The notes: generated from the sequence alone by a model not told the origin. 64,000 nucleotides of DNA from an uncultured Gammaproteobacteria bacterium (GCA_958295465.1 OY282353.1:3153001-3217000); one strand, 5' to 3'; counted from the stretch's first letter, positions 46,350 through 58,914 are shown. Numbers and translations are program-made.

Positions 46350-47666
46350 GTGCCTGACCCGCTGATCGTCGGCTACGCCGGCGTCATCCTGCTGTTTCTG
46401 TTCCTGGGCCTCGGAGTTCCCGTGGCGGTGGCCATGGGAGTCGTCGGCATCTGCGGCATGTACTTCGGGATCGGCGAGCTGTTCGTCATCGGGCAGCTTC
46501 GCACCCTGCCCTTCGCGACCGTCAACTCATACGGTCTCGCGGTCCTGCCCCTGTTCGTGCTCATGGGGGTGCTGGCGGAGGCTTCCGGCATCACCACGGA
46601 GGTCTTCAGGACCGCCGATCTCTGGCTGCGGCGCCTCAAGGGCGGGCTCTATCAGGCGGTGATCGTGGGCTCCGCGGCATTTGCCGCGATCTCGGGCTCG
46701 ACGACCGTCAACGCGCTGGTGTTCTCGCGCATCGCCTTCCCGAAGATGGTCGGTCTCGGCTACTCCAAGAGCCTCTCGCTCGGCGCGATTGCCGGGGCGG
46801 GAAGTTTCGCGGCCATGATCCCGCCGTCCATCACCATGGTGATCTACGCCATCATGACCGAGCAGTCGGTGGGCCAGCTCCTGATCGCCGGACTGATCCC
46901 CGGGGTGGTGACGGCGCTGGTCTATCTGGCCGGCATCAACGCCTTGGTGCGAATCGACCCGAGGCTCGCTCCCGACATCACCGAGAAGGTGAGCTGGGGG
47001 GAGCGGTGGCGCGCGCTCGGCCGGGTCTGGCCCATCGTGATCCTGATACTCCTGGTGATGGGCGGCATCTACACCGGGGTATTTCCGCCGTCGGCGGCGG
47101 GCGCGGCCGGCGCGTTCGGCGCGTTCCTGTTCGCCCTGGCCCGTATGAAGCGCCTGCGGGGGTGGCTGGTGGGGGCCCTGCAGGACGCGGCGTTCATCTC
47201 CTGCATCATGTTCATGATCCTGGTCGGCGGCCTGCTGCTTTCGCGCATGCTGGTCGTCACCGGAGTCATCGATCACCTGGTGGGGGCGATCACCAGCGTC
47301 GCCGACACACCGCTCAAGTTCATGATCCTGGCCTCGGTCCTCTACGTCATCCTGGGCTGCTTCCTGGACACCACCTCGATGATGGTGGTCACCCTCCCGT
47401 TCCTGTTCCCGGCGGTGGTGGCGCTCGACATCGATCCCATCTGGTTCGGGATCGTGCTGGTCAAGCTCATCGAGATCTCCGTGATCACGCCGCCGGTCGG
47501 CTTCAACCTGTTCGCGGTCATGAGCGCGGTCAGGGGGCAGGCGACCTTCGGCCACGTCTACAAGGGCGTCATTCCCTTCATCGTCCTCGATCTGCTGGTG
47601 CTCGTGCTTCTCATCATGTATCCGGAGCTGGCCACATGGCTGCCCGAGACCATGATCGAACGGTAG
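46350..47666 (+). CDS. dctM: TRAP transporter large permease (DctM family)
   Basis: 438 residues from GTG 46350. About twelve transmembrane segments. Conserved blocks include LFLGLGVPVAVAMGVVGI, GSAAFAAISGSTTVNALVFS, AGAGSFAAMIPPSITMVIYA, and LGCFLDTTSMMVVTLPFLFP with EISVITPPVGFNLFAV near the end. Sodium-driven uptake of the DctP-bound solute. Last gene of the operon; the smr gene converges from the right. Confidence 0.95.
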   Translation: MPDPLIVGYAGVILLFLFLGLGVPVAVAMGVVGICGMYFGIGELFVIGQLRTLPFATVNSYGLAVLPLFVLMGVLAEASGITTEVFRTADLWLRRLKGGLYQAVIVGSAAFAAISGSTTVNALVFSRIAFPKMVGLGYSKSLSLGAIAGAGSFAAMIPPSITMVIYAIMTEQSVGQLLIAGLIPGVVTALVYLAGINALVRIDPRLAPDITEKVSWGERWRALGRVWPIVILILLVMGGIYTGVFPPSAAGAAGAFGAFLFALARMKRLRGWLVGALQDAAFISCIMFMILVGGLLLSRMLVVTGVIDHLVGAITSVADTPLKFMILASVLYVILGCFLDTTSMMVVTLPFLFPAVVALDIDPIWFGIVLVKLIEISVITPPVGFNLFAVMSAVRGQATFGHVYKGVIPFIVLDLLVLVLLIMYPELATWLPETMIER

Positions 47667-47679
47667 CTGCCGGAGGGGG

Positions 47680-47709
47680 TGCCGGAGCTTCGGGGCCACG
47701 CTCCGGGCA
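47680..47709. terminator. Possible terminator hairpin between dctM and smr
   Basis: TGCCGGAGC (47680-47688) can pair with GCTCCGGGCA (47700-47709) with one bulged base and an 11-base loop. There is no run of T, so intrinsic termination is uncertain. Convergent placement would serve both operons. Confidence 0.35.
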
Positions 47710-47715
47710 ATTCCC

Positions 47716-48255
47716 TCAACGCCTGAGCAGCACGTAGAGCGCGCCGGTGCCCCCGTCGGGCGGGAGCGCGGAGCAGAACGCGAGCACCTCGGAGCGGTCG
47801 CGCAGCCAGCGGTCGACGTGCGCCTTCATGATCGGCACACCGCTCCGGGACCCGAACCCCTTGCCGTGGACGATGCGCACGCAACGCCGCCCGCGGCGGC
47901 GGGAGTCCCGGAGGAAGTGGTCGAGGGCCGGGACCGCCTCGGCCACGATCCGCCCGTGCAGATCGAGGTCCGCCTCGACCTTGAACCGGCCGCGCCGCAG
48001 CCGCTCGATCTCGCGCCGCCGCACCCCTCCGCGGGCGAAGCTCAGGACGTCGCCCGGTCCGACGTTCGAGGCCCACTCCGACTCGGCGAGCTCCCGGGAC
48101 CCGCCCGGCCCCCCGCTCTGCGCCTCGCTCCGGGTGCGCTGCGTCGCCCGGGTCCGCACCGGGGGGGCGCGGTCGTCATCCATGCGCCGCACGTCGCCGG
48201 TGGCCCGGCGGAAGAGCGCCCGGTCCTCGTCTGTGATGTGGCCGTGTTTCGCCAT
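47716..48255 (-). CDS. Smr-domain protein
   Basis: 179 residues from ATG 48255. The C-terminal Smr (small MutS-related) domain shows EADLDLHGRIVAEAVPALDH (the LDLHG motif), CVRIVHGKGFGSRSGVPIMK (HGKG motif) and the final GGTGALYVLLRR. The N-terminal half is charged linker (AQSGGPGGSRELAES). Members nick DNA or RNA or act in ribosome rescue (SmrB). The 39-bp segment encoding MKAHVDRWLRD is duplicated at 44443. Confidence 0.92.
   Translation of the reverse strand: MAKHGHITDEDRALFRRATGDVRRMDDDRAPPVRTRATQRTRSEAQSGGPGGSRELAESEWASNVGPGDVLSFARGGVRRREIERLRRGRFKVEADLDLHGRIVAEAVPALDHFLRDSRRRGRRCVRIVHGKGFGSRSGVPIMKAHVDRWLRDRSEVLAFCSALPPDGGTGALYVLLRR
47797..47835 (+). repeat. 39-bp direct repeat, right copy
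   Basis: Identical to 44443-44481 and embedded in the smr coding sequence, which remains intact. See the left copy. Confidence 0.9.
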
Positions 48256-48452
48256 TGCTGCCCGGAGGATGATCGCAGGCCGGAATCGCCGTGCCGTCGT
48301 CCAGCCGGGTTTTACCGAATCGAGCCGCCGTTGTCAGGCTCCCGCGGGCAATCGCCGCGGACCACGTCTCCGGTGCGCCGGCGCATCGACCCCGGTGAAC
48401 CGCCGGAGACATGCGCGGCGCGGGCAGGCACGATTCCATGCACGCAGACAGC

Positions 48453-48569
48453 GATTTCCGCCAACGTCCGGAACTCGATTGCATGATCGGAGTTTCGCGG
48501 CCATCCCGTCCGCCGCCTGAGCATCCGGTCATTGCGGTTCATGGGATGTTTTCGGGCTTGACGGAATTT
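48453..48569 (+). repeat. MITE-like dispersed repeat, degenerate copy
   Basis: About 115 bases from GATTTCCGCCAACGTCC through TTTCGCGGCCATCCCG to TTCATGGGATGTTTTCGGGC match the copy at 51307-51420. The right terminal repeat is degraded (TTGACGGAATTTG for TTGGCGGAAATT). It lies in the otherwise empty 48,256-48,646 spacer before the phd gene. Confidence 0.75.
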
Positions 48570-48646
48570 GCCGACTCGCAGAAACCAGGGTTGTTCAGCC
48601 AATTTCATATGGCTAACGTGGCCATCTCATGTCATGGAGAAACCAG

Positions 48647-48973
48647 ATGATCCGAGCGACGATTTCCGAGGTCAAGGACGGCATGAGCGCCTATCTTCGT
48701 CGAGTCAAAGCGGGTGAAACGGTACTGGTCACGGAGCGCAGAACACCGATTGCGCGCATCGTCCCGGTAGGGCTTGACGCAGAGGGCGGGATAAAGGCGG
48801 ACAGCGTGGACAAGGATGCGAAGCTTGCACGGCTGGAGCAGGCGGGCATCGTGGTGCGTCGCAGTGCAGGAAACCCCCTCGACGTACTGGGACAGCCCCT
48901 GCGCTCGGGGGCCGGGGTTCTGGAAGCCCTGCTCGACGAACGCTTGGAAGAATCGCGGGAAGGCGACCGGTGA
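48647..48973 (+). CDS. Phd/YefM-type antitoxin
   Basis: 108 residues from ATG 48647, chosen over 48629 because GGAGA lies seven bases upstream. The antitoxin fold opens MIRATISEVKDGMSAYLRRV, then KAGETVLVTERRTPIARIVP, followed by a charged tail that should wrap the toxin. Its stop overlaps the GTG of the PIN toxin gene. The toxin frame is broken, so the antitoxin may now be orphaned. Confidence 0.9.
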   Translation: MIRATISEVKDGMSAYLRRVKAGETVLVTERRTPIARIVPVGLDAEGGIKADSVDKDAKLARLEQAGIVVRRSAGNPLDVLGQPLRSGAGVLEALLDERLEESREGDR

Positions 48974-49403
48974 ACTTCTGGGATACTTCCGCCCTTGTGG
49001 CCCTCGGCGTCGCCGGACCGCATCGGCGAACCGCGTTGTGCATTCTCGAAGCGGATGACCGGATGACCGGATGGCGGTGTGGTGGGGCGCCCCGGTCGAG
49101 TACGTCACTGCCCTTTCGCGGCGGGAACGTGATGGAAGCCTGACGACGGCCGAGGTTTCGGAGCATCTCGCCCGCCTCCTTGCGTTGTCGCAGGTGTGGT
49201 ACGAAATACAGCCTGGCCGGCGGATCAGAATCAGGGCGCAGCGGCTGCTCCGCGTGCATCCGCTGAGAGCGGCGGACAGCCTCCAGCTCGCGGCCGCGTT
49301 GGCCGTCGCAGAAGGCGATCCTTCGAGCGTCGGCTTCGTTTGTTTCGACGCGCAGTTGAATCGGGCCGCGTCGCGCGAGGGATTTGCCGTTCTTGTGTCG
49401 TAG
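48970..49403 (+). pseudogene. PIN-domain (VapC-like) toxin broken by an 8-bp duplication
   Basis: From GTG 48970 the product begins MNFWDTSALVALGVAGPHRR with the metal-binding Asp and reads to about ILEADDR. Here GGATGACC occurs twice in tandem (49053-49068) and shifts the frame. The correct continuation, in another frame, is AVWWGAPVEYVTALSRRERD, LRAADSLQLAAALAVAEG and VGFVCFDAQLNRAASREGF to the stop at 49403. Removing one 8-bp unit restores one ~140-residue PIN protein. As read, the toxin is truncated after its first third. Confidence 0.85.
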
Positions 49404-49499
49404 CTTCGTCGTCGTGTCCGGATCCGCACCGGCATGCGGCTCCGCACGCGGTCAGGACTTTCGCAGCTCCGGGAATCCGGACCCGAAACGTCGAGACGG

Positions 49500-50144
49500 T
49501 CAGGACGCCGACGGCGCGGCGCGTCTTCCGGCGCCCTTCGATCGGCGTGCCTGCATCCATTTCACGACGGCCGGGAGCCGTGCCGCGAACAGGATGGCGA
49601 GGATGCCGGCGTAGACGAGCGGCTCGCGAAGGTCGGCCTTCACCAGCCACAGGTAATGCAACACCCCGCAGATCCCGGCCGCGTACACGAGGCGGTGCAG
49701 CCGGCGCCACCGCAGCGGTCCGAGCCGGCGCACCATCGCGTTCGTCGACGTCGCGGCCAGGGGCACGAGCATCACGAAGGCCGCGAAGCCCGCGGTGATG
49801 TACAGGCGGTCCGCGACGTCCTCGACCACGTAGGCGAGGTCGAGCGAGGCGTCGAGCACCGCGTAGGTGGTGAAGTGGAGCATCAGGTAGAAGAACGCGA
49901 ACAGACCCGTCATCCGGCGCAGCCGGGTGAGCCATACCCATCCGGTCACGTGGCGGAGCGGGGTGATCGCCAGTGTCGCCAGCAGCAGGCGCAGGGTCCA
50001 TTCACCCGTGGTGTGGGTGATGGTCTCGACCGGGTTCGCACCGAGTTCATCCGTGAACCCGGCGACGACCAGTGCCGTGAACGGGGCGAGGGCCGTGGCG
50101 AACAGGCCGGTCTTGATGGCGGCGACCCGCCGTTCCCGGTTCAT
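49500..50144 (-). CDS. msrQ: MsrQ heme-binding membrane subunit
   Basis: 214 residues from ATG 50144. About six transmembrane segments with the ferric-reductase-like core: ETITHTTGEWTLRLLLATLA, TGLFAFFYLMLHFTTYAVLD and RRLHRLVYAAGICGVLHYLW supply heme-ligand histidines. It delivers electrons from the respiratory chain to MsrP for repair of oxidised periplasmic methionines. It lies 40 bases downstream of msrP on the same strand, the normal order. Confidence 0.93.
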   Translation of the reverse strand: MNRERRVAAIKTGLFATALAPFTALVVAGFTDELGANPVETITHTTGEWTLRLLLATLAITPLRHVTGWVWLTRLRRMTGLFAFFYLMLHFTTYAVLDASLDLAYVVEDVADRLYITAGFAAFVMLVPLAATSTNAMVRRLGPLRWRRLHRLVYAAGICGVLHYLWLVKADLREPLVYAGILAILFAARLPAVVKWMQARRSKGAGRRAAPSAS

Positions 50145-50184
50145 CCGATGCCCTGCCCGGCGCGTATGGCGGTGGATCCGCGGC

Positions 50185-51168
50185 TCAGTAGTTCGCCTTG
50201 AGATCCATCCCCGCGTAGAGACCCGCGACCTGGTCCGCGTAGCCGTTGAACATCAGCGTCTCGCGCTTGAACAGCTCGCCGATGCGCCGTTCGCGCCGTT
50301 GGCTCCACCGGGGATGGGAGACGTCCGGATTCACGTTCGAGTAGAACCCGTATTCGCGGGAGGCGGCCAGGTTCCAGCTCGTGGGGGGCTGCTCTTCGGT
50401 GAACTCGATGGCCGCGATCGACTTGATGCTCTTGAAGCCGTACTTCCAGGGGACGACGAGGCGGATCGGGGCACCGTTCTGGTTGGGCATGACCTCGCCG
50501 TAGAGCCCGACCGCGAGGAGGGTCAGCGGGTGCATCGCCTCGTCGATCCGCAGCCCCTCGACGTAGGGCCAGTCGAGGATGGGCCGGGACTGGCCGCGCA
50601 TCTCCTCGGGGCGGAACACCGTCCTGAACGCGACGTACTTCGCCTTCGAGGTCGGGGCGAACCGGGCCAGCACGTCCCCGAGCGGGACCCCGACCCAGGG
50701 GATCACCATCGACCACGCCTCGACGCAGCGGAGTCGGTAGATCCGCTCTTCGAGCCGATGGGGCTTCACGACGTCCTCGTAGCCGTACTCACCCGGCTTC
50801 TCGCATTCCCCGAGCACCTTGACCGTCCACGGGCGCGGAGTGAAGCCTCCCGCGTAGCGCGCGGGGTCGCGCTTGTCCGTTCCGAACTCGTAGAAGTTGT
50901 TGTAGCCCGTGATGTCGGAATAGGGGGTCAGCTCCTCGTCGGTCCGGTAAATGCTCTCGACGACGCCTTCGAGCTTCTGCCCCTTTGCGTCCTTGTCGGT
51001 TGCGAGCGCCCGGGCCGCTCGTGTCCCGAGCAGCGAGAGGCCGCCGGCGCCGAGCATCGCCGCGGTGGCGATGCCGGCGGAATCGCGCATGAACCGCCGC
51101 CGGTCGCGGAAGATCGAGCGTGGCGTGATGTCCGACGGCTGGACGTCGTCCGGGCGTTTGATCAGCAT
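50185..51168 (-). CDS. msrP: MsrP methionine sulfoxide reductase catalytic subunit
   Basis: 327 residues from ATG 51168, preceded by GGAGAG. A Tat signal ([18 protein letters not shown]) directs folded export. The molybdopterin domain carries the Mo-ligand Cys in [17 protein letters not shown], with [17 protein letters not shown] before it and [16 protein letters not shown] after. It reduces protein-bound methionine sulfoxide in the periplasm with electrons from MsrQ. Full length. Confidence 0.95.
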   Translation of the reverse strand: MLIKRPDDVQPSDITPRSIFRDRRRFMRDSAGIATAAMLGAGGLSLLGTRAARALATDKDAKGQKLEGVVESIYRTDEELTPYSDITGYNNFYEFGTDKRDPARYAGGFTPRPWTVKVLGECEKPGEYGYEDVVKPHRLEERIYRLRCVEAWSMVIPWVGVPLGDVLARFAPTSKAKYVAFRTVFRPEEMRGQSRPILDWPYVEGLRIDEAMHPLTLLAVGLYGEVMPNQNGAPIRLVVPWKYGFKSIKSIAAIEFTEEQPPTSWNLAASREYGFYSNVNPDVSHPRWSQRRERRIGELFKRETLMFNGYADQVAGLYAGMDLKANY

Positions 51169-51306
51169 GGCACTCTCCACAGGTCGGTGATCGAGTCACC
51201 GGAAAATCGCCCTCCCGGCGCTACGATGGTTCCATGGTCCGGGATTTGCGATTCGGAGTTTTGCAGTCTGGCGGCCGGACGTCACGAAAAGTTCACGCGG
51301 CCCGGC

Positions 51307-51420
51307 AATTTCCGCCAACGTCCCGAACCCGATCGCATGACCGGGATTTCGCGGCCATCCCGGCCGCCCGAGCATTTGATCGTTGTGGTTCATGGGATGT
51401 TTTCGGGTTTGGCGGAAATT
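51307..51420 (+). repeat. MITE-like dispersed repeat, complete copy
   Basis: 114 bases bounded by perfect 12-bp inverted repeats AATTTCCGCCAA and TTGGCGGAAATT, with further imperfect pairing inward. The second copy is at 48453-48569. Size and terminal repeats are those of a miniature inverted-repeat element. The rest of the 51,169-51,622 spacer holds nothing recognisable. Confidence 0.8.
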
Positions 51421-51622
51421 GCTGCACGCGGCCATCGCGATTCCGGGCCTGCGCCGCCTTCCTGCCGCCACGGTCGGCGGGGCTTCGTCCCGGATCGGCA
51501 GGCGGGAGCGGAACCGGAACTGCGGGCGAGACGCCCGCATTCGCAGGACCGCTTCGCGGAAAATCCGGTTCAATCGCGAAGATGACGGCGCCTCGAGGAT
51601 TCCAGCCGCTCCTGTCGGGATT

Positions 51623-54600
51623 CTAGCCGATCCACTTCCGGGCGTTCCTGAACATGCGCAACCACGGGCCGTGCTTCCCCCAGGACCGGGGATGCCAGGA
51701 GTGCTGCACGGCCCGGATGGTGCGTTCCGGGTGCGGCATCATGATCGTCACGCGCCCGTCGGGGGTGGTGACGCCGGCCACGCCGGCCTCGGAACCGTTC
51801 GGATTGGCGGGATAGCGCTCGGCCGGGCTGCCGTCCGAGGCCACGTATCGCAGGCAGACGAGGCCATCGCGGGTCGCACGGTCGATCGCGTCGCCGTCGA
51901 AGACCGCGCGGCCCTCTCCATGCGCGACCACGGTGGGGAGCTCCCAGCCTTCCATCCCCTCGAGGAAGATCGACGGGGAGCCGGCGATCCGGGTCATCAG
52001 GAGGCGGGCCTCGAACTGCTCGGAGCGGTTGCGCACGAAGCGGGGCCAGGGGTCCGCGCCGGGGATGAGGTCGCGCAGGCGCGCGAGCATCTGGCAGCCG
52101 TTGCACACCCCGAGGGTGAACGTGTCGCCGCGCCGGAAGAACGCCTCGAACCCGTCGCGGCACCGGGGGTGGAACAGGATCGAGTTCGCCCATCCTCCGC
52201 CGGCGCCGAGCACGTCGCCGAACGAGAAGCCGCCGCAGGCGGCGAGGCCGGTGAATGCGGTGAGCGAGGCACGGCCGCTCACGAGATCGCTCATGTGCAC
52301 GTCGAATGCGTCGAAGCCCCCCGCGTCGAAGGCGGCGGCCATCTCGACGTGGCCGTTGACGCCCTGCTCGCGGAGGATCGCGATCCTGGGCCGGGCGCGC
52401 GCGACGAACGGAGCGCAGGGACTCGAGCCGGCGCCGGCCTCGACGTCGAACGCCGCCTTGCACCACAGCCCCCGTTCGCCCGCATCGGCGATGCGCGCGC
52501 GCTCCTCGTCCGCGCATCGCGGATCGTCACGCAGGCGCTGCATGCGGTACGAGGTCTCCGACCATATCCGGTGCAGCCGGGTGCGGGACGCCTCGTACAA
52601 GGTGCGGCTTCCCGACCGGAACCGGACCCTGTCGCCGGGCCGGACCCTGCCGATCCGATGGACGCGGTGCGCGAGCGACGGCTCGGAGTCGAAGATCGCG
52701 CGCACCGCGTCGAGATCGGCGTCGCGAACCTGCAACACCGCGCCGGGCTCCTCGCAGAAGAGGGCCGCGATCGGGTCGGGACCGAGGGGCTCCGGATCGA
52801 CGTCGAATCCCGCGCGGCCCGCGAACGCCATCTCCAGCACGCAGGCGGCGAGGCCGCCGTCGGAGCGGTCGTGGTACGCCAGCACCCGTCCATCCCGCCG
52901 CGGGCGCGACGTATCGGGCGGCGGGTACGACGTATCGGATTGCGGGCGCGACGTATCGGACCCTCGGCACGACGTCTCGCGCCGCAGGCGCGCCAGCGCC
53001 CGGAACAGGGCCGGAAGCGCCTCGGGCCGGTCGAGGTCGGGCGGATCGGCGCCGAGGCGTTCGTGGGAGAGTGCGAGCGCGGAGCCGCCGAGACGGTTGG
53101 CGCCGTCTCCCGGATCCACCAGCAGCAGCGACGAATCGCCGGCGTCGGTGCGCAGCATCGGCACGAGGCTCAGGCGCGCATCCTCGACCGGCGCGAACGC
53201 GGAGACGACGAGCGAGAGCGGCGAGACGACCTTGCGGGGACCGGTGTCGTCGCGCCACGTGGTGGTCATGGACAGCGAGTCCTTCCCCACCGGGATCGAG
53301 ATGCCGAGGGCGGGGCAGAGCTCCATCGCCACCGCCTCCACCGCATCGAACAGGTTCGCGTCCTCGCCCGGCTCCCCGCAGGCGGCCATCCAGTTTGCCG
53401 ACAGCACCACCCGATCGATGCTCGCCACGTCCGCCGCGGCGACGTTCGTGAGCGCTTCGGCTACCGCCATCCTGGCCGCCGCCCGCGCGTCGAGCAGCGC
53501 CAGCGGAGCACGCTCGCCCATCGCCACCGCCTCTCCGGTGAAGCCGCGGAAGCCGCTCAACGTGACCGCGCAGTCGGCCACCGGCACCTGCCACGGCCCC
53601 ACCATCTGGTCGCGGGCCACGAGCCCTCCGACGCTGCGGTCGCCGATGGTGACGAGGAACGACTTGTCCGCCACCACCGGCATGCGCAGCACCCGTTCCA
53701 GGGCCGGGCCGATCTCGATCCCACGGGTGTCGAACCGTCCCCGCACCGGCGGCACGCGCACCGCGTCGCGGCGCATGCGCGGGAGGTCGCCGAGCAGGAC
53801 GGGCATCGGCATGGAGATCGGGGTCGAACCGAACCCGGCGTCGTCCACCTGGAGGAGCCGGCTCCGGGTCGCTTCACCCACGTCCGCCCACGGACAGCGC
53901 TCGCGTTCGCATAGCGCGGCGAAGCCGGCGAGTCGGCCCGGATCGACGGCGAGGACGTAGCGCTCCTGGGATTCGTTGCACCAGATTTCCAGCGGCGACA
54001 TCGTGGGGTCGTCGCAGGGAATGGCGCGCAGCTCGATCCGTCCGCCGCGCCCGGCGCCGTCCACCAGCTCGGGCAGCGCGTTGGACAGCCCGCCGGCGCC
54101 CACGTCGTGGATGGAGAGGATCGGGTTGTCCGCGCCGAGCTGCCAGCAGCGGTCGACGACCTCCTGGCAGCGGCGCTGCATCTCGGGGTTCTGGCGCTGC
54201 ACGGAGGCGAAATCGAGCCCCTCGTCACCGCCCCCCGATGCGCCGGAGGACGCGGAGCCGCCGCCGAGACCGATGAGCATTGCCGGTCCGCCGAGCACGA
54301 CGAGGCGGGCGCCCGGCGCGATGGCGGACTTCCGGACCTGGTCCGAGCGGACGTTGCCGACCCCGCCCGCGATCATGATGGGCTTGTGGTAGCCGTACAC
54401 CCGTGCGTTTCCGCCGTCCCCGGCGCCGCGTTCCTTCTCGCTGCCGCCGTTCCTTCCGGCCCCCTTGCTCGGCGCGGCGGCGGTCCTCCGTCCGTTACCG
54501 CCGCTCCTTGCGGCGACGGCGTTGTCCGCCTCCCTGCCGCCTCCCTCGCCGCCAGGCGTCCCGGCCGCGCCGACCCCCGTGATCTCGATCTCAAGGGTGC

Positions 54601-55834
54601 GGAAGTATCCGCCGAGGGCAGGGCGCCCGAACTCGTTGTTGAACGCGGCGGCGCCGATCGGGCCGTCGAGCATGATCTCCAGCGCGGAAGCGATCCACGA
54701 GGGCCGGCCGTGGTCATGCTCCCACGGCTGGACGAAGCCCGGGAGGCGCAGGTTGGAGACCGAGAACCCGGTGATCCCTGCCTTGCTGCGGGCGCCCCGG
54801 CCGGTCGCCGCCTCGTCGCGGATCTCGCCGCCGGAGCCGGTGGCGGCGCCCGGGAAGGGCGAGATGGCGGTGGGATGGTTGTGGGTCTCCACCTTCATCA
54901 GGATCTCCACCCGCCCGGGCACGGCCGAGTACCGCCGGGTGCGCGGATCCGGAACGAACCAGCCCGCCGGATGTCCGCGCACCACCGCCGCGTTGTCGCG
55001 GTACGCGGACAGCACCTCCCCCGGGTGACGCGCCTGCGTGTGACGGATCATGTCGAGCAACGAACGCTCATGCTCGACGCCGTCGATGATCCACGACGCG
55101 TTGAAGATCTTGTGGCGGCAGTGCTCGGAATTGACCTGCGCGAACATCATCAGCTCCGCGTCGGTCGGATCCCGGCCGAGCTCTCCGAACCGGACCCGCA
55201 GGTAATCGATCTCCCCGGAGCTCAATGCGAGCCCGAGGGAGGCGTTCGCCGCCTCCAGGGCGCCGCGCGGGTCCGCGCCGAGGGTGACCGTGGAATGGGG
55301 CGGTGGCGCCCCGTCCAGGAAGATCGCCTCCACTCCGGCCCCCGGGCCGGAGTCGTTCGGAAGGAATGCGTGGCCCGGGGTCGCGCATTGCGTCATGCGG
55401 TCGTGGAGCAGGCCCGAGCCGGCGAACGATCTCCGGATCTTGCAGGGGTCGCCGCCGGTATGGGCGATCGACCACGCCACACCGCGCTCGATGCGCGACA
55501 CCCCTTCGAGGCCGCAGCGGCGGGCGATGTCGGTGGCCTTGCTCGACCACGGCGAGATCGTTCCCGGACGCGGCGCCACGACGATCGTGCCGGCCAGCAC
55601 CGCGTGTGCCTGATCACGCGGGACCAGCGAGGCGTCGAGGAGCCGCTCGACGATCCACGCCGGGACGTCGCTGTGGCTGCCGCGGACGAAGTAGATCCAG
55701 CGCCCGTCGAGATCGGTCACCGAGGGCTCGCGGGCACGCGCACGCTCCAGGAGGCGCTCGCGGCGAAACGCCGGCAGGACGCACCCTCCCCGGAGCATCA
55801 GGACGGCGATGACGAGGGGAGCCGGGGCGTCCAT
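51623..55834 (-). CDS. purL: Phosphoribosylformylglycinamidine synthase, single chain
   Basis: Fourth step of purine synthesis. 1,403 residues from ATG 55834 ([17 protein letters not shown]), the large proteobacterial form. Landmarks: [40 protein letters not shown] with the ATP-binding Gly loop, [28 protein letters not shown] segment near the second half, [18 protein letters not shown], and a glutaminase domain with Cys in [12 protein letters not shown] and His-Glu in MMPHPERT. In-frame low-complexity insertions interrupt it: a Gly/Asn/Arg/Ala-rich stretch (about 54,415-54,565) and [19 protein letters not shown] (about 52,890-52,985), made of GACGTATCGG-type DNA repeats. Confidence 0.96.
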   Translation of the reverse strand: MDAPAPLVIAVLMLRGGCVLPAFRRERLLERARAREPSVTDLDGRWIYFVRGSHSDVPAWIVERLLDASLVPRDQAHAVLAGTIVVAPRPGTISPWSSKATDIARRCGLEGVSRIERGVAWSIAHTGGDPCKIRRSFAGSGLLHDRMTQCATPGHAFLPNDSGPGAGVEAIFLDGAPPPHSTVTLGADPRGALEAANASLGLALSSGEIDYLRVRFGELGRDPTDAELMMFAQVNSEHCRHKIFNASWIIDGVEHERSLLDMIRHTQARHPGEVLSAYRDNAAVVRGHPAGWFVPDPRTRRYSAVPGRVEILMKVETHNHPTAISPFPGAATGSGGEIRDEAATGRGARSKAGITGFSVSNLRLPGFVQPWEHDHGRPSWIASALEIMLDGPIGAAAFNNEFGRPALGGYFRTLEIEITGVGAAGTPGGEGGGREADNAVAARSGGNGRRTAAAPSKGAGRNGGSEKERGAGDGGNARVYGYHKPIMIAGGVGNVRSDQVRKSAIAPGARLVVLGGPAMLIGLGGGSASSGASGGGDEGLDFASVQRQNPEMQRRCQEVVDRCWQLGADNPILSIHDVGAGGLSNALPELVDGAGRGGRIELRAIPCDDPTMSPLEIWCNESQERYVLAVDPGRLAGFAALCERERCPWADVGEATRSRLLQVDDAGFGSTPISMPMPVLLGDLPRMRRDAVRVPPVRGRFDTRGIEIGPALERVLRMPVVADKSFLVTIGDRSVGGLVARDQMVGPWQVPVADCAVTLSGFRGFTGEAVAMGERAPLALLDARAAARMAVAEALTNVAAADVASIDRVVLSANWMAACGEPGEDANLFDAVEAVAMELCPALGISIPVGKDSLSMTTTWRDDTGPRKVVSPLSLVVSAFAPVEDARLSLVPMLRTDAGDSSLLLVDPGDGANRLGGSALALSHERLGADPPDLDRPEALPALFRALARLRRETSCRGSDTSRPQSDTSYPPPDTSRPRRDGRVLAYHDRSDGGLAACVLEMAFAGRAGFDVDPEPLGPDPIAALFCEEPGAVLQVRDADLDAVRAIFDSEPSLAHRVHRIGRVRPGDRVRFRSGSRTLYEASRTRLHRIWSETSYRMQRLRDDPRCADEERARIADAGERGLWCKAAFDVEAGAGSSPCAPFVARARPRIAILREQGVNGHVEMAAAFDAGGFDAFDVHMSDLVSGRASLTAFTGLAACGGFSFGDVLGAGGGWANSILFHPRCRDGFEAFFRRGDTFTLGVCNGCQMLARLRDLIPGADPWPRFVRNRSEQFEARLLMTRIAGSPSIFLEGMEGWELPTVVAHGEGRAVFDGDAIDRATRDGLVCLRYVASDGSPAERYPANPNGSEAGVAGVTTPDGRVTIMMPHPERTIRAVQHSWHPRSWGKHGPWLRMFRNARKWIG

Positions 55835-55951
55835 TGGGCGGGCGCGATGGGATTCGGATTGCACGGGACCGGCGGCACCGGGCGCGGAGCCGGTCGCTGA
55901 GCGTGCGGGTTCGGCATGGTAGCATCCGGGTGACGTCAGGGAGATCGAGCG

Positions 55952-57016
55952 ATGACCGACGACGACATCGGGAAGGACACGGCACGGGATCCCGAACGCG
56001 AAGCCTCGGGGCCCCCGCGTGGCGACACCCGGGCCGCTGCCGGAAGAGCCGCCGGGAAGGTCGCGAAGAAGGTCGCGAAGAAGGCGGAACGGAAGAAGAC
56101 CGCGAAGAAGACGACGGCCACTGCCGGCAAGACGGCAAGGAAAACCGCCGGGACCGCGACGAAGCGGGACAAGCCTGCCTCGCCCAGGGCCGCCGCACCC
56201 ACGTCCGGGACCACGACCACCAAGGTCTCCGCCGCCAGGCCCAAGGCCGCCGTCAAGGCCGCCGCCACCGCTTCCGGGGCTGCCGCGTTCGGCTCCGCCG
56301 CCGTGGAGGACGCCGCGAGCGCACCGGCCGCGCCTGCGACCCCGCCCCACGAGGCCAGGTCGTCGATGGAAGCGCCGCGGCCGCCCGCTCCGATGCACCC
56401 CGGCGCGTACACGGATCCGGCGCCGGAGCAGTCAGGCGGCCTCGGGAGCCTGCTGACGCTATGGGGACCGTTGATCATCGTCGGGTTTCTGGTGCTCGTA
56501 TTCCGTGGAGGAGTGGAGCGCGGGGGCACGGTGGCCGCCGCCTCCGATGCCCCGGCGCCACCGGCCGAGGCAGCGGCCACCCCGGCGCAGGCTGCGCGCG
56601 GATCGCAAGTCGGCGGCGCGGCGGCGTCCGCCGGAGCCCAGCCTCCGGAGCGCGCGTCCGGTCCCCCCGGCGCCGCCGGACGCCGGGCCACGGAAGCGTT
56701 CGACCGCGGGTTCACCATGCGGACCTCCATGGCCGGCGGCCCGGCGTTTGCGGGCCACGAGCCCGGTACGCCGATGCCGGCGGGTTCGCCGGGGAGGCTC
56801 TATCCGTCGCCGCCCGGCCCCTACCGCGATCCGCGGTACCGCGGGTTGCCGGCCGACGAGGGCTGGCCGGCGGCCGGCGTCGGCGACTGGATCACCTGGT
56901 CCGCCGGCGCCCGCGAAGACGCCGGGCATGAGGATGGCGGCGATGCGCCGGCGCAATGGGTGCGATGCGCACCGCCGTACTACTGGTGTCCGGCTCCGGG
57001 CAACCCGATCTGGTAG
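55952..57016 (+). CDS. Lys/Ala-rich single-pass membrane protein, unknown function
   Basis: 354 residues from ATG 55952, divergent from purL. Residues ~30-110 are a histone H1-like Lys/Ala/Thr repeat ([20 protein letters not shown]). One transmembrane helix ([16 protein letters not shown], about 170-185) follows. The C-terminal ~165 residues are Pro/Gly/Ala-rich, then end in an ordered-looking, aromatic segment ([18 protein letters not shown]). A cytoplasmic DNA- or polyanion-binding tail tethered to the membrane is possible. Composition and codon use fit the host. No family recognised. Confidence 0.7.
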   Translation: MTDDDIGKDTARDPEREASGPPRGDTRAAAGRAAGKVAKKVAKKAERKKTAKKTTATAGKTARKTAGTATKRDKPASPRAAAPTSGTTTTKVSAARPKAAVKAAATASGAAAFGSAAVEDAASAPAAPATPPHEARSSMEAPRPPAPMHPGAYTDPAPEQSGGLGSLLTLWGPLIIVGFLVLVFRGGVERGGTVAAASDAPAPPAEAAATPAQAARGSQVGGAAASAGAQPPERASGPPGAAGRRATEAFDRGFTMRTSMAGGPAFAGHEPGTPMPAGSPGRLYPSPPGPYRDPRYRGLPADEGWPAAGVGDWITWSAGAREDAGHEDGGDAPAQWVRCAPPYYWCPAPGNPIW

Positions 57017-57098
57017 GAAGACCGCCGCCCCGCCGCCGATCGAGGCGCCCTCCTGCCGGATGCGGACAATGCGCCGTCGGGGTGGCCGGGGTAACCGT

Positions 57099-58779
<1,681 letters not shown>

Positions 58780-58914
58780 GTTCTCGTCTCCGACGTGTCG
58801 GGGGGTGGCGCTCGTCTCCGGTGCGCCGGGACCGGAAGGCGGGGCGCCGTTCGCGTGACACCCTCCGGCTTCGTTGAAGTCCATCCCGCGGTCCGCTACG
58901 CCGTTCGCGCGGTC

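Noticed and set aside
51383..53914. Plus-strand frame of 843 codons
   Set aside because: Antisense to purL, which has complete catalytic motifs on the other strand.
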